From positions 310,001 to 374,000 of the forward strand of contig NZ_FYDL01000001.1 in assembly GCF_900187505.1 (NCBI RefSeq): a DNA stretch of 64,000 nt, in the 5' to 3' direction. Below the pieces are notes generated by a model. The model was given only the letters and a program-made list of their open reading frames with translations, ran no database searches and was not told the origin of the DNA. Source of the DNA: Pseudomonas sp. Irchel s3h17. Lineage in GTDB: Bacteria > Pseudomonadota > Gammaproteobacteria > Pseudomonadales > Pseudomonadaceae. Positions within the stretch are counted from its first letter, which is position 1. Each line of letters opens with the position of its first letter. Made by a program: the position numbers and the translations under genes. Positions 44,442 through 52,931 of the stretch are shown piece after piece.

Positions 44442-45581
44442 CTATACATTCAAGCCAATCCAGCCGTGAATGCCAACGTAGAGACCGACGCCGATGATCA
44501 GTGCGCTGGACAGGTAAGGTGCGCGACGCGCGACGGTGCCCAACCACGGCCAGCGGTTGGACGCTTGCCGGGCGCCAATGGCTGCCGCCACACCGACCGA
44601 TACCAGGGTGAGCGCCAAGCCAATGCTGAAGCACAAGACGAGCACGCCCCCCAAGGCGACTTCCTTGACCTGAAGACACAGCAGCAGGACCGTGATGGCC
44701 GCGGGGCAAGGAATCAGCCCTCCCGTCAATCCGAACACGATGATCTGGCCAGTGGTCACGTCACGGTGGGTGAAGCGCTTGCGGATATCATTGGCATGGG
44801 CACGTTCATGGGCATCCTGGTAACCGTCGATCGACAACTCCAGCCCTTCCCGCTCGGAATGCGAGTGCCCGTGATCATGCTCCTGGTACTCCAGGTCGTA
44901 GTCATGGGAGTGCCCGGCATGTCCAAGACTCAAGCGAACGCTGAACTCGTGAGGTTCGGCAATGGCGGTCGTCGATTCCAGGAAACCTTCACGCTCGACA
45001 AATGCGAACGCTTGCGTACTGCCGTCTGCACGGGTCGTCAGCAAGCGGACATCTGCAGCGCCCCAGGCATGCCCGCTCAATGCTGCAAGGCGCCAGCGGG
45101 GTGGCATGCCGGTTTCGAAGATCGAAAGCTCGACACGGCCATGGCCGGTATCGACACGATGGGTTTCATCAGGGTGACCGTGGTCGTGCTCGTGCTCGTG
45201 GTGGTGATCGGCACCTTGCTCGAACTTGAACATCCGTTCGCCACGCCAGGTACGCCACAACATCCAGAGCGCAATCAGAATGATCAGTGCAGAGGACGCG
45301 AGCTGGAAGTAAGGCTCCGTGGTCTGGGCATCCAGGCCTTGTCCCAGGTACATGCCACCGATGGCGACCAACCACACCACCGCCGTATGCGAAAGCGTTG
45401 CCGCCAGGCCCAACAACACCGCTTGTTTGACCGAGCCACGAATGGCCACGATGAAAGCCGCCATCATGGTCTTCGAATGCCCGGGCTCAAGCCCGTGCAA
45501 TGCCCCCAGCACTATCGCGCTGGGAAAATAGAGCCACGCATGGGCGCCGCCCTGCTGAAGCAGTTCTGCAAAATTTGGCAT
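44442..45581 (-). CDS. rcnA: Nickel/cobalt efflux protein
   Basis: 379 aa NicO/RcnA-family exporter. The N-terminal helix has GALHGLEPGHSKTMMAAFIV, the conserved HxxxPGHxK motif. The central loop has two His-rich strings (HHHEHEHDHGH and HSHDYDLEYQEHDHGHSHS) separated by a long extension. C-terminal helices carry GLTGGLIPCPAAITVLLLCL. It exports Ni and Co from the cytoplasm. The gene starts 8 bases after rcnR, in one operon. Confidence 0.93.
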   Translation of the reverse strand: MPNFAELLQQGGAHAWLYFPSAIVLGALHGLEPGHSKTMMAAFIVAIRGSVKQAVLLGLAATLSHTAVVWLVAIGGMYLGQGLDAQTTEPYFQLASSALIILIALWMLWRTWRGERMFKFEQGADHHHEHEHDHGHPDETHRVDTGHGRVELSIFETGMPPRWRLAALSGHAWGAADVRLLTTRADGSTQAFAFVEREGFLESTTAIAEPHEFSVRLSLGHAGHSHDYDLEYQEHDHGHSHSEREGLELSIDGYQDAHERAHANDIRKRFTHRDVTTGQIIVFGLTGGLIPCPAAITVLLLCLQVKEVALGGVLVLCFSIGLALTLVSVGVAAAIGARQASNRWPWLGTVARRAPYLSSALIIGVGLYVGIHGWIGLNV

Positions 45582-45589
45582 CGCAGGGC

Positions 45590-45865
45590 CTATTTCGAGT
45601 AACGGCGGATGGCTTCGAGTAGTTCAGCGACGCCTTTGGCCCGCTCCTCGTCGCTCAGTTCAGGGTTGGCGACATGTGCGTGTGCGTGAGCCTCGATGAT
45701 CTCATCCATCAGACCGTTCATTGCCCCGCGTGTTGCCGCTACGAGATGCAGTGTCTTGGCGCAATCGGCATCTGACTCCAGCGCTCGTTCGATTGCCTGG
45801 ACCTGGCCAGCGATGCGCCGCACACGTTTCAACAAATCATCTTTTTGCCCATGAATATGCGACAT
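45590..45865 (-). CDS. rcnR: Metal-sensing repressor, RcnR/FrmR family
   Basis: 91 aa all-helical CsoR-fold repressor. The four RcnR Ni/Co ligands are in place: His3 (MSHIHG), Cys35 (SDADCAK), His60 and His64 (EAHAHAH). This set points to RcnR rather than the formaldehyde sensor FrmR, which lacks the last His. It precedes rcnA in the same operon and is expected to lose DNA binding when Ni or Co is bound. Confidence 0.93.
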   Translation of the reverse strand: MSHIHGQKDDLLKRVRRIAGQVQAIERALESDADCAKTLHLVAATRGAMNGLMDEIIEAHAHAHVANPELSDEERAKGVAELLEAIRRYSK

Positions 45866-45890
45866 ACCATACCCCCCCTACCTATAATGG
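45866..45890 (-). promoter_or_regulatory. Candidate RcnR operator
   Basis: Directly upstream of the rcnR start codon is a seven-base G run (complement of 45872-45878) flanked by TAGGTA and TATGGTA on the rcnR strand. Known RcnR sites have a G tract flanked by TA-rich inverted bases. A -10-like CATTAT lies just upstream. Inference from pattern and place only. Confidence 0.55.
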
Positions 45891-46114
45891 AGAGCATGGT
45901 CACCCAGATCCAAGGTATTCGCAACCCTTGCGTGCCTGTACTTCGCAAGAGTGCGTTGCCTCTGGCTTCATCGATACAGCCTGGGCTCTAGACAGGGTCA
46001 TAGGCCTGCCTTTGGTCGATTCCTGCCGGTCCGTTTGCCCTGTACAGGGTCCAGTTTGACCTGCATTGAAGGCTGGCCAGCGCCAACCTGCGGGGCGGGT
46101 CGAAATGGCCCGGG

Positions 46115-46567
46115 CTATTTCATCGAGCTTTCCTGCCGGATATCCCCGCAAAAAATATCGACGCTGCCGCTTTCCGGTGCCGTTCGCACGAGGATGGAGT
46201 ACTCACCGGAAAGCAGGACTGGCAGATCGACAGGTGCGGTTCTAGAGAACGTCCAGCCGCGTATGGGTTGGGGTTCGGTGTTGACCTGGTCATTCATTGC
46301 GTAGGCGACTGGTCCGGGTTGCTGGCAACTGCCTTTATTGATGAAGGTGTAGAGGCGCAACGGCAGCGAGACTCCGCTTGGAGCGCCACTGATGAAAAAA
46401 TTGAGTCCCGTCTGCTTGTCCCAGCTGGCCAACGTTACATTGCCGATCTGACCGGTGTTCTGCCGGGTGGCAACCAAAGGAACGGACACGCCATGGTCCG
46501 ATGAAGTGGTGCAGCCGAAGAGGCTTGCGGTGACCATGAGCGCTGCAAGTGAATGCCTGAGTGTCAT
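46115..46567 (-). CDS. Putative lipoprotein, unknown
   Basis: 150 aa from ATG 46567. Signal peptide with lipobox SLFGC, then a beta-strand-rich body with two Cys (KGSCQQPG and DIFCGD) likely to pair. Phrases such as PLRLYTFINKGSCQQPG and LSGEYSILVRTAPESGSVDI resemble a family of small envelope proteins in pseudomonads. Function unknown. Confidence 0.7.
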   Translation of the reverse strand: MTLRHSLAALMVTASLFGCTTSSDHGVSVPLVATRQNTGQIGNVTLASWDKQTGLNFFISGAPSGVSLPLRLYTFINKGSCQQPGPVAYAMNDQVNTEPQPIRGWTFSRTAPVDLPVLLSGEYSILVRTAPESGSVDIFCGDIRQESSMK

Positions 46568-46887
46568 TGCCAAACTCCTGGGTTGAAAAACTGCAATGGG
46601 AGATTAGCGGGTATAGCTCATCAATTGACTTTCTGGCGTTGCCGGCACCCGGTTTTCTTCGCCTGGAAAGCGATTTCGGACCCTTTACAAACGGTTGCTC
46701 CTGGCCCGGCGCACGTCTTGCGCCAGAGCCTCCATGGCATCCCGGGATTGCGCCTCTACGCGAGCGGTAGGTACGGGTCGAGCCATGGCCCTTGTCGCAT
46801 TAAGTTGAAATGCACGGCATTGCTCGACAGAATCTCGCCCCGATCCGGCCAAAGGCGCCGGACGCTCGTGGTGAAAAGGGGCTGCAG

Positions 46888-47583
46888 TTGAACGAACAGA
46901 CATTGTCCATGCGCCTGGAGCGCGTGGCGGCACATGTGCCAGCAGGTGCGCGCCTGGCCGATATCGGCTCGGATCACGGCTACCTGCCGGTGGCGTTGAT
47001 GCGCCGTGGCGCCATCGCGGCGGCGGTGGCCGGCGAGGTGGCATTGACGCCGTTCCGCGCGGCCGAACGCACCGTGCGGGAGAACGACCTGGACCTGCAG
47101 ATCACGGTGCGCCTGGCCAACGGCCTGGCGGCGATCATGCCGGGAGACGGGATCACGGCGATCAGCATCTGCGGCATGGGCGGGGAGACGATCCGCGACA
47201 TCCTCGACAGCGGCAAGGCGCGCCTGAGCGGCCAGGAGCGCCTGGTCCTGCAGCCCAACGGCGGCGAGCAGCCACTGCGCCAATGGCTGATGGACAATGG
47301 CTACCGCATCCTCTGCGAGGAAGTGCTGCGGGAAAACCGCTTCGACTACGAAATCATCGTCGCCGAGCGCGCCGGGCCGGTGATGTACACCGCCGAGGAG
47401 CTGTACTTCGGCCCGCTGCAGATGCAGGCACGCAGCCCGGCGTTCCTGGTCAAGTGGCAGCGCAAGCTGCGCCAGAAGCAGCAAACCCTGGCCCACTTCG
47501 CCCAAGCGCGGCAGGCCGTGCCCGAGGAGAAGGTGCAGGACATCGCCCGGCAGGCCCGGTGGATCACCGAGCTACTGGCTTGA
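46888..47583 (+). CDS. trmK: tRNA (adenine(22)-N1)-methyltransferase family
   Basis: 231 aa from TTG 46888, preceded by AAAGGGG; ATG 46909 is an alternative. RLADIGSDHGYLPVALMRRG is the SAM site, AISICGMGGETIRDILDSG the catalytic-region motif, and LQPNGGEQPLRQWLMDNGYR follows. These define TrmK/COG2384, which methylates A22 of tRNA-Ser in Gram-positives and is named by family here. A decayed piece of a related gene lies at 56898-57014. Confidence 0.88.
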   Translation: MNEQTLSMRLERVAAHVPAGARLADIGSDHGYLPVALMRRGAIAAAVAGEVALTPFRAAERTVRENDLDLQITVRLANGLAAIMPGDGITAISICGMGGETIRDILDSGKARLSGQERLVLQPNGGEQPLRQWLMDNGYRILCEEVLRENRFDYEIIVAERAGPVMYTAEELYFGPLQMQARSPAFLVKWQRKLRQKQQTLAHFAQARQAVPEEKVQDIARQARWITELLA

Positions 47584-47601
47584 GCCCGCCCAAGACGAAG
47601 C

Positions 47602-47624
47602 GAGGGCGCGTTTGAATCGCCCTC
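47602..47624 (+). terminator. Hairpin after trmK
   Basis: A 7-bp GC-rich stem (GAGGGCG with CGCCCTC) and 9-base loop 18 bases after the stop. No T run follows. Confidence 0.5.
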
Positions 47625-47746
47625 ACATTCGTAGACACATCTGGATAAGCGCTTCTGGCCCAGAGTGTGTAAAAACCCATGCGCCGTTTTGACGTCTGCG
47701 TTGTTACGTAAAATCTGCAGGTGCTTGGGTAATCAGTACTATCAGT

Positions 47747-48802
47747 TTACAAACTGTCTTTTTTGTCGCCAGGTGATTGCGCCAGAAACTCGGTTATCAG
47801 TGATGTAATTTGCTGCTGAATCAACCCACGAGCGCGACCGTTATCGCCATCCCTGCAAATGATGCCATCGCCTGGTACGTCTTCTTCGAGCATTACCTGC
47901 GCACCAGGTTTGCACATCGACATGAAGCTGAAATGGCTTGCGTCGCTGATCTCGACGTAATGGCTTGACGCCGCAGGCAAGCGTTTGGCCAGGTTGGCAG
48001 ACTCCAACTCAGCGGGAAGGTCGCGCGACGGTACGCCGGCAGCGATCACCAGAGCTGGTACCGGCAGCGCGGCCAGGCTTTCATTGGTTAGGCCCCGTGA
48101 AAGGCCCAGGTCCAATGTAACCACAGCAGTGACGCGTTTATCGCGCCAATCGGCGGCCAGCGCGGCCTTTGATTCTGAGGTGCTTGCGGGGTTTATCAGT
48201 CCGTAAACGGTGCAACCGGATAACTGCGGGTGGGCTTTGCAGTCATGGGCGAAGAGGTCTGGATCGAAACGAGCACCGGCGATCTCCAGGGCGGTCAAGC
48301 CGCCGAGTGAATGGCCCACTACTGCAATTCGGTCATTGGCGACCAGGCCAAATTTTTCAGGTTGAGTCGTGACACTATCAATGGCTCGGCGCAGATCAAC
48401 GGGCCGCTGCCATAACTGCGCAGCTGCGTGAGGGCTGCGGTCATGGGTCGTGGTGCCAGGGTGATTGATTGCGGCGACGATGTAACCCTTATGGGCCAAA
48501 GAACTGGCAAGCCAGATCTGATTGCTCCAGTTACCCCTGTATCCGTGGGATAGCACCACCAATGGATGTTCGCCGGCAGATGGCGGCGCGTTACGAACGG
48601 CAGAAGCACCGACAAACACCGCATTATCGGCGATCAGTTGCGTGGCTGCGGTAGTTGCACTCGGGTACCAGACAACCATCTCCAGTGCGCGGTCATTGTG
48701 CAAATCCGGCAGTGTGGAAGATTGGAAACCGACGGGGTTCTCGTCAGCAAATGCGGTAGTCGTCAGCCAAGCCAACAACAGGGCGCCGAAAGCTATTTTC
48801 AA
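47747..48802 (-). CDS. Exported alpha/beta hydrolase (dienelactone hydrolase-like)
   Basis: 351 aa from TTG 48802, with AAGGAAG upstream; the frame from ATG 48838 adds 12 residues. A signal peptide (IAFGALLLAWLTTTAFA) precedes a lipase-like fold. Nucleophile elbow GHSLGG, oxyanion LSHGYRGNW, catalytic His DASHFSF. Relatives are annotated as predicted dienelactone hydrolases or platelet-activating-factor acetylhydrolase-like. Probably periplasmic. It lies between IS1182-type ends. Confidence 0.85.
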   Translation of the reverse strand: MKIAFGALLLAWLTTTAFADENPVGFQSSTLPDLHNDRALEMVVWYPSATTAATQLIADNAVFVGASAVRNAPPSAGEHPLVVLSHGYRGNWSNQIWLASSLAHKGYIVAAINHPGTTTHDRSPHAAAQLWQRPVDLRRAIDSVTTQPEKFGLVANDRIAVVGHSLGGLTALEIAGARFDPDLFAHDCKAHPQLSGCTVYGLINPASTSESKAALAADWRDKRVTAVVTLDLGLSRGLTNESLAALPVPALVIAAGVPSRDLPAELESANLAKRLPAASSHYVEISDASHFSFMSMCKPGAQVMLEEDVPGDGIICRDGDNGRARGLIQQQITSLITEFLAQSPGDKKDSL

Positions 48803-48995
48803 TGTCGTTTCTTCCTTGATTAGACAAGTGCATAGCACCTGACCCCGCCGTAAAGCGCATCCAACTTCCTACAGAGTCGAAATTAATGTGGTTGCATATA
48901 AGCACGGACATTAAAGCCCAGATTCGAACCGCCGCGCATAATTTTCATCGTTAACGCTATTCGCGGTCTTGGCGAGAAGGCTGACGTCCGCTTTT

Positions 48996-49163
48996 GGCCG
49001 AGGGTGTGTAAAAACGTTTTTGAGCGCAACAGGTACTCAACACTGGACTGGACATCGCGCTTCTACGCGAAATCCACATCTGCCTGACGTGCCGATAAAT
49101 TTCAGATTTAACGTAGACGCGCACACTTCAATTTTGGCGAAGCGTTTTTACACACTCCGGGCC
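48996..49163. repeat. 168-bp MITE with IS1182-type ends
   Basis: Inverted ends GGCCGAGGGTGTGTAAAAAC (48996) and, inverted, GGCCCGGAGTGTGTAAAAAC (to 49163) enclose about 125 bases with no gene. The right end continues inward as GCGAAGCGTTTTT, close to GCGAAGGCGTTTTT of the full IS at 28857. It is thus an internally deleted derivative or a mobilised MITE. Confidence 0.8.
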
Positions 49164-49272
49164 GGTTGCTGCCGGTCACCAAAGGCGACCATCGACCCGT
49201 AGGTCTCGATGAAACCAGAAGGTTCAGCGGCGGCGCACCCGTGCCGTCCGCTGCAACCGGGGCGTTAGCGGG

Positions 49273-50697
49273 TCACGTGACCTTGACGATCTGCGGTGGA
49301 CTCCACGTTCCTTTGCCGGGAGGCAGGATGGAAGGCGATACCGTCCTCGGCCAATAGAGGCGCATCACCAGGTAGATCAGGTCATTCGGTGCGGGCAACC
49401 AGTTGCTTTCCTTGTCCACGCCGGGTGAATCCTTCTGGATGTACAGCGTGAGCGAGCCGTCCGGATTCTTCTTCATGTTGGACAGCATCGGCGAGTTGAT
49501 GAGGTAGCGATCGAGCGGATTCTTGATCAGCAGTTGCGTCTTGCCGTCGTACAGGGTCACCGACCAGAAGGCATTGACCGGCGGGAGCTGTCCAGCGGGA
49601 AAGGTGATGGTGTAGTTGTGCTTGCTGCCGTCAAGCGGCTTGCCATCGGCCAGGGTCTTGGCCATCGGATACGTGGCCTCTTCGGCGTCGTTGGCGTAGA
49701 TGCCCGCTTGCGCGATGGCGGCACGCTTCAGCCAATCGCCCTTGTAGAAGGCGGCGTCACCGCCGGCCCCCACAATGTTCCAACCATTGACCTGCGTGCC
49801 GAGATGATTGGCCGCATCCCGGACCTTCGCATGCCCAGCCTGCATACCCTCAACCACTGCGGCCTGTTGTTCGGCGGGGAGTTCCTGGAAGTTGAAGTCC
49901 TTGCCGGCGCCAATGCCGATACGGGCCAGCTTCGCGCGGATCGCCACTTCATCCGGTGTGGCCGGGGCAAACTGCAACGCAAAGCCCAGATACTTGAAGA
50001 AGTCGGTCTTCACGAGGTCCTTGTCGATCTTCGGAAAGTCGATCGTTGGCGTGGCAGGCGGCGCGGGCTGCTTGAGAAAAGCCGATAGCGGCTGGGCCGC
50101 GTAGCCGGACTGGATCTTTTCGACGTTCGGCATGTCCGCCGGGTTGTAGAGCTGGGTGCGAAAGATCACGAAAGGGAGTTGCGTGCGGGAACGAAACACC
50201 TTCTTGATTCCCGGCGGGGTCACGCCCTTCCAATCGGGGCCGACCACCATGTAATCGCCGGCTTCGCTGCCGGTGGCTCGGCTGCCGATGTAACCGAAGT
50301 TGTAGGTATTGCCATCGACGAGCTGCAACGAGTAGTAACGCTGTTTCTCCACCGCTGGCACCGAGAGCACGATCGGCTCGCTGCGTAGGTCCATGAACAG
50401 CATGGAGTACGGCGTGTCGCTGTTCGGCGAAACAACCGCCGTGTCCTGATAAGTAGCGACATGGTGCAGGCTATGGATCTGGTTGAACGGAGCCTTGTAT
50501 TGGCTGGAGTGCTTGTCGACGGCGTAGTCGTACATGATCGCATAGTTCATCACGATGGGCAGGCCGTAGATGTACCCCTCCTGCGCGATGGCCTTCGTTT
50601 CGGCAGGAGTGGTGTCCGCGGCATGGGCGAGCGTGAATGCAAAGGGCGCGAGCAATACCATTGCACAGCCAAGTGCTCTCGGTAGTGTGATCATCAT
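49273..50697 (-). CDS. DUF1254/DUF1214 domain exported protein
   Basis: 474 aa. Signal peptide ending FTLAHAADT; then DUF1254 (EGYIYGLPIVMNYAIMYDYA, and TVVSPNSDTPYS-like AVVSPNSDTPYSMLFMDLRS) and C-terminal DUF1214 (FPAGQLPPVNAFWSVTLYDG, then YLINSPMLSNMKKNPDGSLT). The family is periplasmic and uncharacterised, often called putative exported or VPA0450-like proteins. It stands alone. Confidence 0.92.
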   Translation of the reverse strand: MMITLPRALGCAMVLLAPFAFTLAHAADTTPAETKAIAQEGYIYGLPIVMNYAIMYDYAVDKHSSQYKAPFNQIHSLHHVATYQDTAVVSPNSDTPYSMLFMDLRSEPIVLSVPAVEKQRYYSLQLVDGNTYNFGYIGSRATGSEAGDYMVVGPDWKGVTPPGIKKVFRSRTQLPFVIFRTQLYNPADMPNVEKIQSGYAAQPLSAFLKQPAPPATPTIDFPKIDKDLVKTDFFKYLGFALQFAPATPDEVAIRAKLARIGIGAGKDFNFQELPAEQQAAVVEGMQAGHAKVRDAANHLGTQVNGWNIVGAGGDAAFYKGDWLKRAAIAQAGIYANDAEEATYPMAKTLADGKPLDGSKHNYTITFPAGQLPPVNAFWSVTLYDGKTQLLIKNPLDRYLINSPMLSNMKKNPDGSLTLYIQKDSPGVDKESNWLPAPNDLIYLVMRLYWPRTVSPSILPPGKGTWSPPQIVKVT

Positions 50698-51206
50698 GAA
50701 CCTGAATCTCCATTCTTTGAATTAGATGAGTGAGTCGGTCAGCTAACTACTAATCAGGCGATAGACAATGTCGCGTTGCTCATGACTTGATAGCTCATAA
50801 CGCTCCTTGTCCTTCTGTAGGCTTTTGTTTTGCCTGAAGTTGTTCACGGTGAACGCAACACTGCTCGAGGAGGAACACGACGGATGGCAAGATCAGGCTG
50901 CTCGGTCAGTATATGCAGCAAATAAAAAAACGCTGCCGACATGACTGCAACTTGCACTCTCACTCCTGGATGACAGCGAGCTTTCGTGCCGCTAAGCGTG
51001 GCTAGCGGATGGCTGTTCCTGGCCGATTGCAGTCAGTCACGAGGAGCCGCCATGAGGCGAACGCAGCCGTCTGCGCCAGTTGCTTTCGATGAAACTACTG
51101 CCTTCGCCGACGCGTCATACCCTTACAGGCTGGATCATTCGGCGTGACTGGGCGCGACAGTGTGTTCGGTCCGGCCGCGATGCCCGCCAACTCAGGGAGT
51201 ACAAGC
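50698..51206. other. Non-coding stretch
   Basis: About 500 bases without a supported gene. AT-richer near 50700-50940. The motif TGGCCGATTGCAGTCAGTCA near 51021 is of the kind common between Pseudomonas genes. No terminator or known RNA was recognised. Confidence 0.5.
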
Positions 51207-51632
51207 ATGCACGACCCCTTCAACCTTCTTCGTTTCGTCGACGCCCAGCACCCGGTGTTTTCCCATGCCCTGGAAGAGTTGCGTGCCGGGCACAAGACCC
51301 GTCACTGGATGTGGTTCATCTTCCCGCAACTGCAGGGCCTCGGGCAGAGCGAGACATCCAGACGCTATGCCATCTCGGGTGCCGACGAAGCCCGGGCCTA
51401 TCTGCAGCATGATGTGCTGGGGCCACGGCTGGAGGAATGCGTCAGCACCCTCCTCCAACACAGGGACAAGAGTCCACGGCAGATCCTAGGTCACCCTGAC
51501 GACCTGAAGTTGCGCTCCTGCCTCACGCTGTTCGCCAGCGTCCAGCCTGAACAGCCCTTGTTCCAGCAGGCCCTTGATCAGTTTTTTGCCGGCGAGCCAG
51601 ACCCCAGGACCCTGCTCCTTCTTGGGGAATGA
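51207..51632 (+). CDS. DUF1810 family protein
   Basis: 141 aa cytoplasmic protein. DPFNLLRFVDAQHPVFSHAL, KTRHWMWFIFPQLQGLGQSE and PDDLKLRSCLTLFASVQPEQ are the DUF1810 landmarks. ATG 51207 follows GGGAG. DUF1810 has no firmly known role. No obvious partner. Confidence 0.92.
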   Translation: MHDPFNLLRFVDAQHPVFSHALEELRAGHKTRHWMWFIFPQLQGLGQSETSRRYAISGADEARAYLQHDVLGPRLEECVSTLLQHRDKSPRQILGHPDDLKLRSCLTLFASVQPEQPLFQQALDQFFAGEPDPRTLLLLGE

Positions 51633-51882
51633 TCTCGACGTGAGCTACGTTGCGAGCAGCACGCTGAACCTCTTCGAGGCCGTGATCGACTGGCTTGGGT
51701 CAATGCATCCAGCGGGTGCATCAGCGGTCAAGCTCCAGGTCTCCCACCTCTAGTAGCTGCTCCGCCCAGGGAGCGCTAACATTCCAGCTTCGCATGGAGG
51801 CTGCCTGGCAGCGTCTTGAGCGCGCATGCACAGTCCTGGAATCACCCTATTGCCAAGCCTGCGGATACAAGGAAGAAACACC

Positions 51883-52377
51883 ATGGCGCTTACTAGCAGA
51901 ATTCCCCCCTATGACAGTCGATGGCCCTCGCTCTTTCTTGGCGCCAAAGAGCAGATCGCGAAAGCGTTTGGCACTGAGCCAGTTACCATCCACCATGTCG
52001 GCAGCACCGCCGTTCCCGGGCTCGCCGCCAAGCCGGAGATCGACCTCCTGGTCGAAGTTTCGGAGCATCGACACGAGTCCTCCCGAGACGATGTCATGCG
52101 TGAACTAGGGTACGCACGAGGAAGCAATCTGTCGGCAGGGCACCATTTTTATCGTCGGGATGTGGATGGCATTCGAACCCATAAAGTCCACGTCTGTATC
52201 GCCGGCCACGGTCAAATCGAAAGAATGCTCCGTTTTCGTGACCGGCTCAGGAGCGACCCTGTGATGCGCCAACAGTATCAAGACTTGAAACTTGAACTGG
52301 AAGCAACCAACACCGGTGGCATAGGTGAATACCTGGCACAAAAGGCCCCCTTCATCGACGCATTGCTGTTCAGTTAA
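51883..52377 (+). CDS. GrpB family protein (UPF0157, nucleotidyltransferase fold)
   Basis: 164 aa from ATG 51883, with AAGGAAG upstream. FGTEPVTIHHVGSTAVPGLA, KPEIDLLVEV and HKVHVCIAGH fit the GrpB/UPF0157 family, which has the nucleotidyltransferase fold (GS and DxD-like). The last residues and stop codon lie inside the terminal repeat of the element at 52361-52579, so the original 3' end may have been replaced. Confidence 0.88.
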   Translation: MALTSRIPPYDSRWPSLFLGAKEQIAKAFGTEPVTIHHVGSTAVPGLAAKPEIDLLVEVSEHRHESSRDDVMRELGYARGSNLSAGHHFYRRDVDGIRTHKVHVCIAGHGQIERMLRFRDRLRSDPVMRQQYQDLKLELEATNTGGIGEYLAQKAPFIDALLFS

Positions 52378-52579
52378 GGATACGGTTGCTCAATACATCC
52401 CCCCGTGGCGAGCGAGCTTGCTCCCGCTGGGCTGCAGAGCAGCCCCAAAAACTATCGTCGAGCTCGTTCTGAACGACCGCAGTCGCTTTGTTGGGTGCCC
52501 TTCGCGCACCAGCGCGAGCAAGCTCGCTCGCCACGGGTCTCTCATCCGCTTCAAGCCTTTCTTAACTGAACAGTATTAC
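52361..52579. repeat. Element with terminal inverted repeats and REP core, copy A
   Basis: 219 bp bounded by inverted ends (ATTGCTGTTCAGTTAAG at left, inverted ATACTGTTCAGTTAAG at right). Inside is a REP pair (GTGGCGAGCGAGCTTGCTCC at 52405 and inverted partner ending 52534). The same element occurs inverted at 57989-58197 with clear base-by-base identity through the non-REP middle. Confidence 0.85.
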
Positions 52580-52931
52580 CCTTCATCGGCGGGCTTATGG
52601 GCGATGGCCTGGACCTCCGATGATTGCTTCGGGCGCCCCCCGTCACGACCGACTGTGACCGGCCAATCGCAAACGGTAGTGTCGGGGCCAAGGCCCTGGC
52701 CTCTGCCCTCTTGTCGCCGAATTCGGGCGCGATGACCGCGCCATCAAGGGTCTTGCTAATCGGCACCTTGGGACCGGCATTCATACTAACCTGGTGCACC
52801 TATTGGGTCGGTCTGCACAGACTTTCGCAGTACCCTGGCCTCCAACAGCTACACTTTTGATCGCCTTCAGCTCAATCATCAGACAGCGCAAGACCGGGAA
52901 CCCACCGCCATCGTTTCAAAAGGAATGAAAC
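52580..52931. other. Non-coding stretch before the phospholipase D gene
   Basis: About 350 bases. A 78-codon open frame (52624-52860) has no ribosome site and weak composition, so it is not called. Nothing else recognised. Confidence 0.4.

Larger units (their letters stand above)
47657..49163. mobile_element. Putative IS1182-ended unit carrying a hydrolase gene
   Basis: A left-type IS1182 end (GGCCCAGAGTGTGTAAAAAC at 47657-47676) and a right-type end (to 49163, inverted GGCCCGGAGTGTGTAAAAAC) bracket 1507 bp with an alpha/beta-hydrolase gene and no transposase. The size is close to the complete 1664-bp element at 27220. This could be a non-autonomous passenger unit. Alternatively, a stray end simply lies on one side of a separate MITE. 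Confidence 0.4.

Noticed and set aside
44466..45602. 378-codon plus-strand frame opposite rcnA
   Set aside because: Antisense of a clear NicO-family gene; the sequence has no domain-like pattern.
45900..46151. 83-codon minus-strand frame between rcnR and the lipoprotein gene
   Set aside because: No start signal, overlaps the end of the lipoprotein gene, no family.
52624..52860. 78-codon plus-strand frame before the phospholipase D gene
   Set aside because: Weak composition and no ribosome site; not enough to call a gene.
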